Shown: piece by piece, positions 44,024 through 53,666 of the stretch | Layout: each line of letters begins with the position of its first letter | How positions within the stretch are numbered: the first letter of the stretch is position 1 | Source: NCEH01 sp040049195 | Lineage (GTDB): Bacteria > Pseudomonadota > Alphaproteobacteria > Rhizobiales > Xanthobacteraceae | Strand: one strand, 5' to 3' | Assembly (NCBI RefSeq): GCF_040049195.1 | Contig: NZ_JBDZDL010000007.1 | DNA: 64,000 bases | Made by a program: the position numbers and the translations under genes | Notes under the pieces: model-generated | What the model was told of the DNA's origin: nothing | Databases searched by the model: none | Seen by the model: the letters and a program-made list of their open reading frames with translations, nothing else

Positions 44024-45028
44024 ATGGCGGTACGCAAGGCGGCGGACGGGACGCAGGACGAGGTCGTAGATCACCCGCTGGAGGACGACGCGCCCACGGA
44101 TCTCTCCGCGCAAGAGCATGAGCAGGTGGAGGAGCATCGCAACCTGCGCCCGCTCGCGGTCTATGAGGTGATCCGCCGCGAAGGCGTGGAGGAATTGCGC
44201 CGGCCGGTGGCGAGCCTGTGGTGGTCGGGCCTCGCGGCCGGGCTCTCCATCGGCTTTTCGGTGGTGGCCGAGGGCGCATTGCATGCCCACCTGCCCGATG
44301 CGCCCTGGCGGCCGATCATCGAGAGCATCGGCTATTCGCTCGGCTTCCTGATCGTAATTCTCGGGCGCTATCAGTTGTTTACCGAAATCACGCTGACCGC
44401 CGTGCTGCCCGTGCTGGCGGACCCGACGCGCACCGCCTTGGCGGCGCTTGCCCGCATCTGGGGCGTGGTGTTCGCCGCCAACATGGTGGGCACGGCGATC
44501 TTCGCCGCCCTGCTCTCCACCCGCGTGATCCTGCCGGCGGAGATCGACGCCGGGATCCTTGCCCTGTCACGGGAACTGGCGACCCTCACCCCCACCGATG
44601 CGCTGGTGCGCGGCATCGTCGCCGGCTGGCTGATCGCCACCGTGGCGTGGCTGCTGCCGAGCGCGGAGCATTCGCGCGTCATCATCATCGTCGCGCTCAC
44701 GGGACTGATCTCGCTGCTTCAGCTCTCTCACGTGGTTTCGGGGTCGGTGGAGATCTTCTATCTCACGGCGCTCGGCGAAATCGGCCTCGGCAAGGCCCTC
44801 GGCGGGTTCATCCTGCCCTTGCTGGTGGGCAATATGATCGGCGGATCGGCCCTGTTCGCGCTGCTCGCTTATGGGCAGGTGAAGGACGAGATGAAGGATG
44901 ACGAGGCCGCCGCGCCCCCCGCCGGTTCCCGCAAGCCGGCGCCCGCCCAGACGAGACAGGAAAAGCCCGCTCTACCTAATCCGGGACGACAGCCCGCAAA
45001 AAATGTTTCACGTGAAACAATGACTTAG
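44024..45028 (+). CDS. Formate/nitrite transporter (FNT) family channel
   Basis: 334 residues. Acidic N-terminal extension of about 45 residues, then six membrane helices; SLWWSGLAAGLSIGFSVVAEGAL, VILGRYQLFTEITLTAVLPVLAD and GNMIGGSALFALLAYGQV place it in the FNT family, YfdC-like branch. The C-terminal tail is Pro/Ala-rich and ends KNVSRETMT. The codons for NVSRET form a perfect parS sequence. Start ATG 44024 with AAGGAG. The substrate (formate, nitrite, other monocarboxylate) is not determined. Confidence 0.88.
   Translation: MAVRKAADGTQDEVVDHPLEDDAPTDLSAQEHEQVEEHRNLRPLAVYEVIRREGVEELRRPVASLWWSGLAAGLSIGFSVVAEGALHAHLPDAPWRPIIESIGYSLGFLIVILGRYQLFTEITLTAVLPVLADPTRTALAALARIWGVVFAANMVGTAIFAALLSTRVILPAEIDAGILALSRELATLTPTDALVRGIVAGWLIATVAWLLPSAEHSRVIIIVALTGLISLLQLSHVVSGSVEIFYLTALGEIGLGKALGGFILPLLVGNMIGGSALFALLAYGQVKDEMKDDEAAAPPAGSRKPAPAQTRQEKPALPNPGRQPAKNVSRETMT
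45004..45019. other. parS centromere site (ParB binding)
   Basis: TGTTTCACGTGAAACA, the full 16-bp consensus parS palindrome, present without mismatch inside the last codons of the FNT gene. ParB loads here for origin segregation. It implies origin-proximal location; no other perfect copy is seen in the window by eye. Confidence 0.9.
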
Positions 45029-45089
45029 CGCGGACGAATAGCGGTTTACTGGCCCTTCTCCGTGCCTTTTCCGCACACCAAACCCGGAT

Positions 45090-45111
45090 TTCGCCCGAAC
45101 GTTCGGGCGAA
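45090..45111. repeat. Perfect 22-bp palindrome between convergent genes
   Basis: Arms TTCGCCCGAAC and its exact complement with no spacer, 60 bp downstream of the FNT stop and 40 bp from the VOC gene stop. It could be a rho-independent-like hairpin lacking a U-tract or a protein site. Function unassigned. Confidence 0.6.
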
Positions 45112-45152
45112 CTTCGGCACGGCGGACTCCGCGCCGCGCATTCGCGCTTGCC

Positions 45153-45605
45153 TCAATAGTTGGGCCACAGGCCCGGCGTGGCAAGTTCGAGCAGGGCGCC
45201 GTCGGGATCGCGGAAATAGAGGCTGACACCGCCCTTGGGCCAGCGCATCTCGCCCTCGATGGAAACGCCGTGGCGGGCGAGGTGGGCGCGCCAGGCATCG
45301 AGCGCTTCGGCGGCGATGGCGATGGCGATATGCGCGCGCCCTGCCGCATCGTGGGGCGGAATGGTGCCGCCCGGCAGGGCCAGCGTCTCGTTCGCGGCGC
45401 CGCGCTTGAACAGCAGCAGCACCGTGCCGCCGAGGGCATAAGCGTGGAACCGCGCGTCGGCCAGCATGGGCGAGAGGCCCATCACCCCTTCATAGAAGGC
45501 GCCCGCGCGGGCGAGATCCTCCACATACAGGCCGGTTTCCAGCACCGGCCCCAAGGGCGGCGCGGCCGCGGATGCAACGGGCGGCACGGTCGTCTCGCCG
45601 GCCAC
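45153..45605 (-). CDS. VOC-family protein (glyoxalase/bleomycin-resistance fold)
   Basis: 150 residues from GTG 45605. Paired beta-alpha-beta modules typical of vicinal-oxygen-chelate enzymes: LETGLYVEDLARAGAFYEGVMGLSP and a C-terminal SLYFRDPDGALLELATPG, with the Glu metal ligand in the last strand. It starts 6 bp after sufT, so it is the last member of the suf transcription unit. Any role in Fe-S assembly is unsupported; a detoxification or dioxygenase-like function is as likely. Confidence 0.85.
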   Translation of the reverse strand: MAGETTVPPVASAAAPPLGPVLETGLYVEDLARAGAFYEGVMGLSPMLADARFHAYALGGTVLLLFKRGAANETLALPGGTIPPHDAAGRAHIAIAIAAEALDAWRAHLARHGVSIEGEMRWPKGGVSLYFRDPDGALLELATPGLWPNY

Positions 45606-45611
45606 CGCCGC

Positions 45612-45986
45612 TCACCACAGATTGAGGGTGGCGCGCGCTTCTTCCGACATGCGGCCCTGGTCCCAGGGCGGGTCGAAGGTGATTTCCACGGTGACGCCGC
45701 CGACGCCTTCCACCGTGTTGACGGCGTTTTCCACCATGCCCGGCAGTTCGGCCGCCGAAGGGCAATTGGGCGTGGTCAGCGTCATCTCCACCGCGACCGA
45801 GCGGTCGTCGGCGATGTCCACCTTGTAGATCAGGCCCAGCTCGTAAATATCGACCGGGATTTCGGGATCGTAGACGGTCTTCATGGCCGCGACGATGTCG
45901 TCGGTGAGACGCGCCAGTTCATCCTCGGGAATCGTGGATTTGATTTCCGGGGCGTTCGGGGTGTCGTTAAGCGCCGTTTCCGTCAT
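45612..45986 (-). CDS. sufT: SufT / MIP18 (DUF59) Fe-S maturation factor
   Basis: 124 residues. KTVYDPEIPVDIYELGLIYKVDI and TLTTPNCPSAAELP are the MIP18/DUF59 signature with the reactive Cys. The ATG overlaps the sufS stop by four bases (ATGA), so the two are translationally coupled. SufT assists cluster maturation or transfer in Gram-positive and alphaproteobacterial systems. Confidence 0.92.
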   Translation of the reverse strand: MTETALNDTPNAPEIKSTIPEDELARLTDDIVAAMKTVYDPEIPVDIYELGLIYKVDIADDRSVAVEMTLTTPNCPSAAELPGMVENAVNTVEGVGGVTVEITFDPPWDQGRMSEEARATLNLW

Positions 45987-47230
45987 GCGAACAAATCCTG
46001 CGCCTTCAGCAAGGCCGCCGCAAGGCGGTCCACATCGGCGCGCGTGTTGTAGAGGGCGAGTGAAGCCCGGCAAGTGGCCGTTGTGTCATATCGGGCCAGA
46101 AGCGGCTGAGCGCAATGGGTTCCCGCACGCACCGCGACACCATAGCGGTCCAGCACGGTGGCGACGTCGTGCGGATGGGCATTCTTCATCTCGAACGAGA
46201 TGATGGCGCCCTTGTTCGCCGCCGTGCCGATGATGCGCAGGCTGTTCATGGCGCCGAGCACCTCGTGGGCATAGGCGGAGAGTTCCCGTTCATGCGCCTC
46301 GATGCGCTCGCGGCCGAGCGAGGTCATATAGTCCAGCGCCGCGCCGAGGCCGATGGCCTGGACGATGGGCGGCGTGCCGGCCTCGAAGCGGTGCGGCGGG
46401 GCGGCATAGGTCACGCGCTCCTCGCTCACCTCGCGGATCATCTCGCCGCCGCCTTCATAGGGCGGCATCTGGGCGAGCAGGTCGAGCTTGCCGTAGAGGA
46501 TGCCGATGCCGGTGGGCCCATAGAGCTTGTGGCCGGTGACGGCGAAGAAATCCACGTCCAGGTCGCGCACGTCCACCGGCATGTGCACCGAACTCTGGCA
46601 CCCGTCCACCACCACTTTCGCGCCCACCGCATGGGCCGCGCGGGCGATCTCCTTGATGGGCGTCACCGTGCCGAGCACGTTGGACATCTGGGTGATGGCG
46701 ACGATCTTGGTGCGCGGCGTCAGAAGCTGCTCGAACGCCTCGAAATCGAACGATCCGTCCTCGCGCACCGGCGCCCATTTGATCACCGCGCCCTTGCGCT
46801 CGCGCAGGAAGTTCCAGGGCACGATGTTGGAATGGTGCTCCATGATGGAGAGCACGATCTCGTCGCCCGCCTCGATCGACTGGCCGAGCGAACTCGCCAC
46901 CGTGTTCAGCGAGCCGGTGCCGGAGCGGGTGAAGATGATTTCGTCGATGCTGGCGGCATTGAAGAAAGCGCGGATGGTCTCGCGCGCCGCCTCATAGGCT
47001 TCCGTCGCCGCATTGGCGAGATAATGCAGCCCGCGGTGGACGTTGGAATATTCGAACTCATAGGCATGGCGCATCCGGTCCAGCACCTGCGCCGGCTTCT
47101 GGGCCGAGGCGGCATTGTCCAGATAGGACAGCGGATGCCCGTTCACCTCCATCGACAGCACGCGGAAATCGGCGCGCACCTTCTCGACATCATAGGTTCC
47201 GTTGGCCACTGCGGGATGCGTCTTCGTCAT
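45983..47230 (-). CDS. sufS: SufS-type cysteine desulfurase
   Basis: 415-residue group II PLP-dependent desulfurase supplying sulfane sulfur for Fe-S assembly. Schiff-base Lys235 in VTGHKLYGPTGIG and catalytic Cys373 in VRAGTHCAQPLL are present. N-terminal LSYLDNAASAQKP is typical. ATG 47230 chosen; the frame extends upstream through repeat sequence with no support. The catalytic Cys sits in the SufS-type RAGTHC context. No SufE gene is visible in the window. Confidence 0.96.
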   Translation of the reverse strand: MTKTHPAVANGTYDVEKVRADFRVLSMEVNGHPLSYLDNAASAQKPAQVLDRMRHAYEFEYSNVHRGLHYLANAATEAYEAARETIRAFFNAASIDEIIFTRSGTGSLNTVASSLGQSIEAGDEIVLSIMEHHSNIVPWNFLRERKGAVIKWAPVREDGSFDFEAFEQLLTPRTKIVAITQMSNVLGTVTPIKEIARAAHAVGAKVVVDGCQSSVHMPVDVRDLDVDFFAVTGHKLYGPTGIGILYGKLDLLAQMPPYEGGGEMIREVSEERVTYAAPPHRFEAGTPPIVQAIGLGAALDYMTSLGRERIEAHERELSAYAHEVLGAMNSLRIIGTAANKGAIISFEMKNAHPHDVATVLDRYGVAVRAGTHCAQPLLARYDTTATCRASLALYNTRADVDRLAAALLKAQDLFA

Positions 47231-47251
47231 GGATATACCCTTGCCGGATGA

Positions 47252-47370
47252 CCCCCTCTCCCGCGAGCGGGGGAGGGTTGGGGTGGGGGCCTGCCCGGCG
47301 ACATCTCCCGATCGCCAATGAAAGACCGCACCTTCCCCCTCCCTGGCCCTCCCCCGCAAGCGGGAGAGGG
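47252..47370. repeat. Paired intergenic palindromic repeat (copy 1)
   Basis: Two near-identical C-rich/G-rich units in opposite orientation, each with the core CCCTCTCCCGC-GAGCGGGGGAGGG-type hairpin, flank a short spacer between sufD and sufS. The units resemble a second pair at 53.5 kb. Confidence 0.8.
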
Positions 47371-47418
47371 AATTTCGCGGCCGCCAAGCGCGGGCGGGAA
47401 GGGGGAAAGCTCGTCAGC

Positions 47419-48759
47419 TCACGCCGCCCGCTTCTTCAGCCACGCCTCGGCGCGGGCGATCAGGCTGTCGCGCAGATCGTCGTTTTCCACGAATTCCAGC
47501 GCCTCGCCCACGAACGCCTGGATCAGCATGGCCTCGGCCTCCTTGGCCGGGATGCCGCGCGCCTTGAGATAGAACAGCAGGTCCTCGTCGAGATCGCCCG
47601 CCGTCGCGCCGTGGCCGCATTGCACGTCGTCGGCGAAGATCTCGAGCTCGGGCTTGTTGTCCATCTCGGCGGTCTCGCCGAGCAGCAGCGCCTGGCTCAT
47701 CATGCGCCCGTCGGTCTTCTGCGCGTCCGGGCGCACCACGATCTTGCCCTGGAACACGCCGTGGCTTTCGTCCGCCAGCACGGTCTTGAACAATTCGCGG
47801 CTCTCGCAATGGGCTACCGCATGGTCCAGCAGAAGCGTCACGTCGGCATGCTGGCGCCCCTTCAGCAGGGTGACGCCGCGCAGGCCGACCTGCGAATGGG
47901 TGCCGGAGAAGCGCCCGTAGACGCTGAGCCGCGCCGCCTGCGCGCCCGAGGTCAGGCCGAACGTGTGGAACCGCACGTCCCGCCCGATCTCCGCCATGAA
48001 GGTGCCGAGGTGGAGCGCCTTGTCGCCCTCCTCCTGGAGACGCACGTAATCCACATGGCTCTCGTCGCCGGCGAACACCTCGATGGCGGCATTCGCCTGG
48101 TAGGAGACGCCGTCGCGGCCCTGGAAGCTCTCGATCAGCGTGACGCCGGCGCCCACGCCCACATCCAGCAGGCTGCGGGAATAGGCGGCGGCCGCATCGT
48201 CCAGGGTGAACACATGGGCGATATGGAGTGGCCGCGCGATCTTGGCGCCGTCCGCCACATGGATCACCACGCCCTCGCCGAGGAAGGCGGTGTTGAGCGC
48301 GAGCGCGCCGTCGTTGCGCTGCGGCGCCAGCGTGCCGAGCTTCTCCACCGCGCCATGCCCCTTGGCGATGGCGCTGCCGAGCGGCATGACGGACAGGCCC
48401 GGCTCCAGGCCGACCAGATCGGAATGCTGGCGATCCAACACGCCGTTGACGAACAGGATGCGGCGGGCGCCGGGGAAGGTGACGGCGCGCAGATGCCCCT
48501 CCGCCGCCGCGGCGTCGGAAATCTGCGTGACCGGGGCATGGGCCTCGCGCAGCAAGGCGCGCAGGTCGGTATATTTCCACTCCTCCACCCGGCGGTGCGG
48601 CAGTCCGTTCTCGCGGAACGCCGCGAGCGCGGCTTCGCGCACTTCGCCGAGGCGCGCGGCGAGCGGACCGCTGAGCGCGTCCTGCGCCACGCGCGCTTCC
48701 AGGCTCGCGAGCAATTGGTCTTCGGCGGCCGTTCGGACCGGCTGGTTATGGATGGTCAT
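47419..48759 (-). CDS. sufD: Fe-S assembly scaffold protein SufD
   Basis: 446 residues; beta-helix partner of SufB in the SufBC2D scaffold. RVEEWKYTDLRALL, QVGLRGVTLLKGRQHADVTLLLDHAVAHCESRELFKTVL, VRPDAQKTDGRMMSQALLLGETAEMDNKPELEIFADDVQCGHGATAGDLDEDLLFYLKARGI match. ATG 48759 gives the normal start; GAGG precedes. Fits between sufC and sufS. Confidence 0.95.
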   Translation of the reverse strand: MTIHNQPVRTAAEDQLLASLEARVAQDALSGPLAARLGEVREAALAAFRENGLPHRRVEEWKYTDLRALLREAHAPVTQISDAAAAEGHLRAVTFPGARRILFVNGVLDRQHSDLVGLEPGLSVMPLGSAIAKGHGAVEKLGTLAPQRNDGALALNTAFLGEGVVIHVADGAKIARPLHIAHVFTLDDAAAAYSRSLLDVGVGAGVTLIESFQGRDGVSYQANAAIEVFAGDESHVDYVRLQEEGDKALHLGTFMAEIGRDVRFHTFGLTSGAQAARLSVYGRFSGTHSQVGLRGVTLLKGRQHADVTLLLDHAVAHCESRELFKTVLADESHGVFQGKIVVRPDAQKTDGRMMSQALLLGETAEMDNKPELEIFADDVQCGHGATAGDLDEDLLFYLKARGIPAKEAEAMLIQAFVGEALEFVENDDLRDSLIARAEAWLKKRAA

Positions 48760-48769
48760 GCTGCGATCC

Positions 48770-49525
48770 TCACGCCGCGTCCTGGCCGTAGCCGGCATAG
48801 CCGGAGGCTTCCAGCTCGTGCGCCAGTTCCTTGCCGCCGGTCCGCACGATGCGGCCCTTGTGCATCACGTGCACCACGTCCGGCACGATATGGTCCAGCA
48901 GGCGCTGGTAATGGGTGATGACCACCATGCCGCGCTCGGGCGAGCGCAGGGCGTTCACGCCTTCGGACACCACCTTCAGCGCATCGATGTCGAGCCCGGA
49001 ATCGGTCTCGTCCAGGATGCAGACCTTCGGCTGGAGCAGGGTCATCTGCAGGATTTCGTTGCGCTTCTTCTCGCCGCCGGAAAAGCCCACGTTCACCCCG
49101 CGCCGGAGCATCTCCTGGCTGATGCCGAGATGGCCGGCCTTCTCCTTCACCAGGCGCAGGAATTCGGGGGTGGAGAGTTCCTCTTCCCCGCGCGCCTTGC
49201 GCTGCGCGTTCAGCGCCGTGCGCAGGAAGGTCATGGTGGCGACGCCGGGAATCTCGATGGGATATTGGAACGCCAGGAACAGGCCGGCGGAGGCGCGCTC
49301 TTCCGGCGCCATGTCCAGCAGGTCCAGCCCGTCCAGCAGCGCTTCGCCGGCGGTGACCTCATAGTCCGGCTTGCCGGCGAGGACGTAGGACAGCGTGGAC
49401 TTGCCGGAACCGTTCGGCCCCATGATGGCATGCACTTCGCCGGCGTTCACCGTCAGGTTCAGGCCCTTGAGGATCTCGTTGTCGTCGATGCGGGCGTGCA
49501 GATTTTTGATTTCGAGCAAAGCCAT
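48770..49525 (-). CDS. sufC: Fe-S assembly ATPase SufC
   Basis: 251-residue ABC-type soluble ATPase. Walker A GPNGSGKST at 36-44, ABC signature FSGGEKKR, Walker B with ILDETDSGLDIDAL, H-loop. ATG 49525; GGAAACG is the weak ribosome site; an upstream in-frame ATG at 49537 has none. Powers SufBC2D. Ends 10 bp before sufD. Confidence 0.96.
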   Translation of the reverse strand: MALLEIKNLHARIDDNEILKGLNLTVNAGEVHAIMGPNGSGKSTLSYVLAGKPDYEVTAGEALLDGLDLLDMAPEERASAGLFLAFQYPIEIPGVATMTFLRTALNAQRKARGEEELSTPEFLRLVKEKAGHLGISQEMLRRGVNVGFSGGEKKRNEILQMTLLQPKVCILDETDSGLDIDALKVVSEGVNALRSPERGMVVITHYQRLLDHIVPDVVHVMHKGRIVRTGGKELAHELEASGYAGYGQDAA

Positions 49526-49656
49526 GATCGTTTCCATTCGTCAGACTGCGGCGGCCGGAATCCGCGAGGCGTCTTCGGCCTCGCGCGGAACGGCGCCGCG
49601 ACATTTCGGGTCGGGAGCACGGCCGCGCCCCGCATCCGGGGCACGGCGGGCGGGCG

Positions 49657-51126
<1,470 letters not shown>

Positions 51127-51243
51127 CTTCTCGTCTCCTCTCCCGCGCGGGGTCAAGGCCCGCGGGTCAAGTCCTTCGGCGAGGGGATGGTGCTGGCCCG
51201 TCCTGAAGGAGGCCGCCATCCTGTTCCCGCCACGCTGTGCTTG

Positions 51244-51291
51244 GAGCATTTCCAGATCTAAAAAGTCGAGAAACTTTTTCTGGAATTGCTC
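51244..51291. repeat. Long imperfect hairpin between iscS and sufB
   Basis: Arms GAGCATTTCCAG-ATCTAAAAAGT and ACTTTTT-CTGGAATTGCTC pair over about 19 bp with a CGAGAA loop. The right arm runs into the stop codon of the upstream iscS gene. It could be a processing, stability or attenuation element, or a dispersed palindromic repeat. Confidence 0.7.
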
Positions 51292-52478
51292 TAAGCCGCC
51301 CGTTCCGGGCGGTTCCTGACGCGCGGCACCGTGCGGCCGATGGCCGCCAGCGCCGCGTCGATATCTTCATTCGTGCTCGACCAGCCGAGCGACAGGCGGA
51401 TCGCACCGCGCGCTTCGTCTTCCGCGAGCCCCATGGCGTTGAGCACATGGGATGCACCGACCTTGCCCGAGGAGCAGGCGGAACCCGCGCTCACCGATAG
51501 ATGGGCAAGATCGAGGGCGATCACCAGGGTTTCGGCCTTGATGCCGGGAAATATAACACAGGCCGTGTTCGGCAGGCGCGCGACATTCGCGCCGAGCACA
51601 ACCGCCTCCGCCACCAGGGCGGCGATGCCCGCCTCCAGCCTGTCCCGCAAGGCGGAAAGGCGCGCCGCCTCTCCTTCCAGATCCACCCGCGCGGCGCGCG
51701 CCGCCGCGCCGAAGCCTGCGAGGGCGGCGACATTCTCCGTGCCCGCGCGCCGGCCCCGCTCCTGCCCACCGCCGGCGATCAGCGGCTGGCGCACCACATT
51801 ATCGCCATGCCCCGCCACCAGCGCGCCCGCGCCCTGGGGGCCGCCCATCTTGTGGGAGGACAAAGTGAGGAAATCCACGCCCAGCGCCGCGATCTCGAGG
51901 GGAAGGCGCCCGGCGCCCTGCACCGCGTCGCAATGCACCACCGCGCCGCGCGCCTGCGCCAGCGCCGCCGCCTCCGCCACGGGCTGGAGAATGCCCGTCT
52001 CATTATTGGCCAGCATCACTGACACCAGCGCCTGCCGCCCGGCCGCCGCATGGCGCGCGAGCGCCGCGTCCAGCGCATCGAGATCGATGCGGCCATCGGT
52101 GCGCAGGGGAAGGGTTTCGACCTGCTCGGGCGCGAAGCGATGGCCGTGCAGCACGGACGGATGCTCGCCCGCGCTCGCCAGAAGAACATCGCAGGTCACC
52201 CGCCGGCCGTGCACCTCAAGGGCGGGATGGAGCGCCAGCGCATTGGCCTCGCTCGCCCCGGAGGTGAACACGATGCCGCGCGGATCGGCGCCCGTGAGCG
52301 CGGCGATCTCCATGCGCGCCTGTTCCACGCGCTGGCGCGCGGCGCGCCCGTCCGCATGGATGGAGGAGGCGTTGCCGCCCCGGTCCAGCGCATCGAGCAT
52401 GGCGTCCCGCGCCTGCGGCCGCAGGGGCGAGGTGGCATTATGGTCGAGGAACACCCGGTGGGCCGGCGCCGCGCTCAT
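51291..52478 (-). CDS. iscS: Cysteine desulfurase, NifS/IscS type
   Basis: 395 residues, class V aminotransferase fold. Schiff-base Lys210 in LSSHKMGGPQG and catalytic Cys335 in VSAGSACSSGKVG, the group I (IscS/NifS) flexible-loop context, unlike SufS in the same cluster. Start MSAAPAHRVFLDHNATSPL at ATG 52478. It is the first gene of the suf operon (iscS-sufBCDS-sufT-VOC), downstream of the ICE/promoter. Confidence 0.92.
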   Translation of the reverse strand: MSAAPAHRVFLDHNATSPLRPQARDAMLDALDRGGNASSIHADGRAARQRVEQARMEIAALTGADPRGIVFTSGASEANALALHPALEVHGRRVTCDVLLASAGEHPSVLHGHRFAPEQVETLPLRTDGRIDLDALDAALARHAAAGRQALVSVMLANNETGILQPVAEAAALAQARGAVVHCDAVQGAGRLPLEIAALGVDFLTLSSHKMGGPQGAGALVAGHGDNVVRQPLIAGGGQERGRRAGTENVAALAGFGAAARAARVDLEGEAARLSALRDRLEAGIAALVAEAVVLGANVARLPNTACVIFPGIKAETLVIALDLAHLSVSAGSACSSGKVGASHVLNAMGLAEDEARGAIRLSLGWSSTNEDIDAALAAIGRTVPRVRNRPERAA

Positions 52479-52651
52479 GGCCGCATCCTCCAGCGCAGGG
52501 TCACGGCCGTCTCCAAGCCCCGTCCCGACGCTGCGGCAGAGCGCGCACCTTGGACCAAAGGCTTGCAATTGGGCATCGTCTCATCCATATGTCAGACTTC
52601 ATCCGTCTCTGCCCCGCAGCGTTGTTAACATCGCGCGGCCGGAAGGGATAA

Positions 52652-52668
52652 ATTAGAATTATTCTAAA
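52652..52668. promoter_or_regulatory. ICE/Irr-box-like palindrome in the suf promoter
   Basis: ATTAGAATTATTCTAAA: TTAGAA-N3-TTCTAA, near perfect to the iron-control element of Irr-regulated genes in rhizobia. It starts one base downstream of the -10 hexamer, a classical repressor position. Function by analogy; no Irr gene is in this window. Confidence 0.78.
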
Positions 52669-52697
52669 TAGATAGGGCGGCGTCCAGGCCAAGTCAA
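52669..52697 (-). promoter_or_regulatory. Sigma-70-type promoter of the suf operon
   Basis: On the minus strand TTGACT (52692-52697), 17-bp spacer, TATCTA (52669-52674). A start site near 52661 would leave an untranslated leader of roughly 180 nt before iscS. The remaining intergenic DNA (52479-52799) shows nothing else I can name. Confidence 0.7.
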
Positions 52698-52799
52698 GGC
52701 GTCCTCGCGAAGACGTCTTTGGGCAGGTTCGTGTTTCGGCCCGGCCGAAAAGCATCTGCCCCGCCTTTGCTGCTGCCCGCCGAGAGGTTGCGGACGTCC

Positions 52800-53462
52800 A
52801 TGCCAGAAGTCATCTTCACCGGCGAGAAGGGGCGGCTTGAGGGTCGCTATCAGCCCGCAAAGACGCGCAATTCCCCCATCGGGATCATTCTTCATCCGCA
52901 CCCGCAGTTCGGCGGCACGATGAACAATCCCGTCGTGTATAACCTTTACTATCAGTTCGTGAACCGCGGTTTCTCGGTGCTGCGCTTCAATTTCCGGGGC
53001 GTCGGCCGCAGCCAGGGCTCGTTCGACCATGGCCCGGGCGAACTTTCCGACGCCGCCGCCGCGCTCGACTGGGCGCAGTCGGTGAACCCGGACGCACGCG
53101 CCTGCTGGATCGCCGGCGTGTCCTTCGGCGCCTGGATCGGCATGCAGCTTCTGATGCGCCGGCCCGAGGTGGAAGGCTTCATCTCCATCGCCGCGCCCGC
53201 GAACCTGTTCGACTTCTCCTTCCTGGCCCCCTGCCCTTCCTCCGGCCTGTTCGTCCATGGCGACAAGGACGCGGTGGTGCCCACCACGGCGGTCGCCACC
53301 CTGGTGGAAAAGCTGAAGACCCAGAAGGGCATCGTCATCGAGCAGCAGATCGTGCCGGGCGCCAACCACTTCTTCGACGGCAAGACCGACGAGCTGATGA
53401 ACGTGGTGGGCACCTATCTCGACAAGCGCCTCCCCGGCGCCCGCACCACCAGCGCCGCCTGA
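52800..53462 (+). CDS. Alpha/beta hydrolase family protein
   Basis: 220 residues. Core: GIILHPHPQFGGTMNNPVV (oxyanion-like), FNFRGVGRSQGSFDHGPGE, nucleophile elbow GVSFGAW (Ser in G-x-S-x-G), HGDKDAVVPTT, and a C-terminal catalytic His in GANHFFDG. Conserved in alphaproteobacteria; substrate unknown. ATG 52800 chosen because the conserved PEVIFTGEKGRLEGRYQ begins there. It is divergent from the suf operon; the ICE site lies between and could influence both. Confidence 0.87.
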   Translation: MPEVIFTGEKGRLEGRYQPAKTRNSPIGIILHPHPQFGGTMNNPVVYNLYYQFVNRGFSVLRFNFRGVGRSQGSFDHGPGELSDAAAALDWAQSVNPDARACWIAGVSFGAWIGMQLLMRRPEVEGFISIAAPANLFDFSFLAPCPSSGLFVHGDKDAVVPTTAVATLVEKLKTQKGIVIEQQIVPGANHFFDGKTDELMNVVGTYLDKRLPGARTTSAA

Positions 53463-53523
53463 GGTTTCCTCGCCAGCGGCCTCTCCTTCTCGCGAAGCCG
53501 CCCCAGCCAGCTTCGCGACGCCC

Positions 53524-53641
53524 GCTCCCCAGCCCTCCCCCGCACGCGGGAGAGGGAGCCACGGACAGGGGGGGTGAACAGTCTCTCTCCTCGCGCGCCA
53601 ATCGTCCCCTCTTCCGCGTGCGGGGAAGGGTGAGGGAGGGG
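53524..53641. repeat. Paired intergenic palindromic repeat (copy 2)
   Basis: Two inverted C-rich/G-rich units (core GCCCTCCCCCGCACGCGGGAGAGGG and CCCCTCTTCCGCGTGCGGGGAAGGGTGAGGGAGG type, given here in part) between convergent hydrolase (+) and anmK (-). Clearly the same family as at 47.3 kb. Confidence 0.8.
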
Positions 53642-53666
53642 AAACCGGGCAGCACCGCCCCCTTCC

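Noticed and set aside
45094..45112. Possible LexA site in the FNT-VOC gap (GAAC...GAAC)
   Set aside because: The half-sites are separated by eight bases, not the seven expected for alphaproteobacterial LexA, and the location between convergent stop codons makes no sense.
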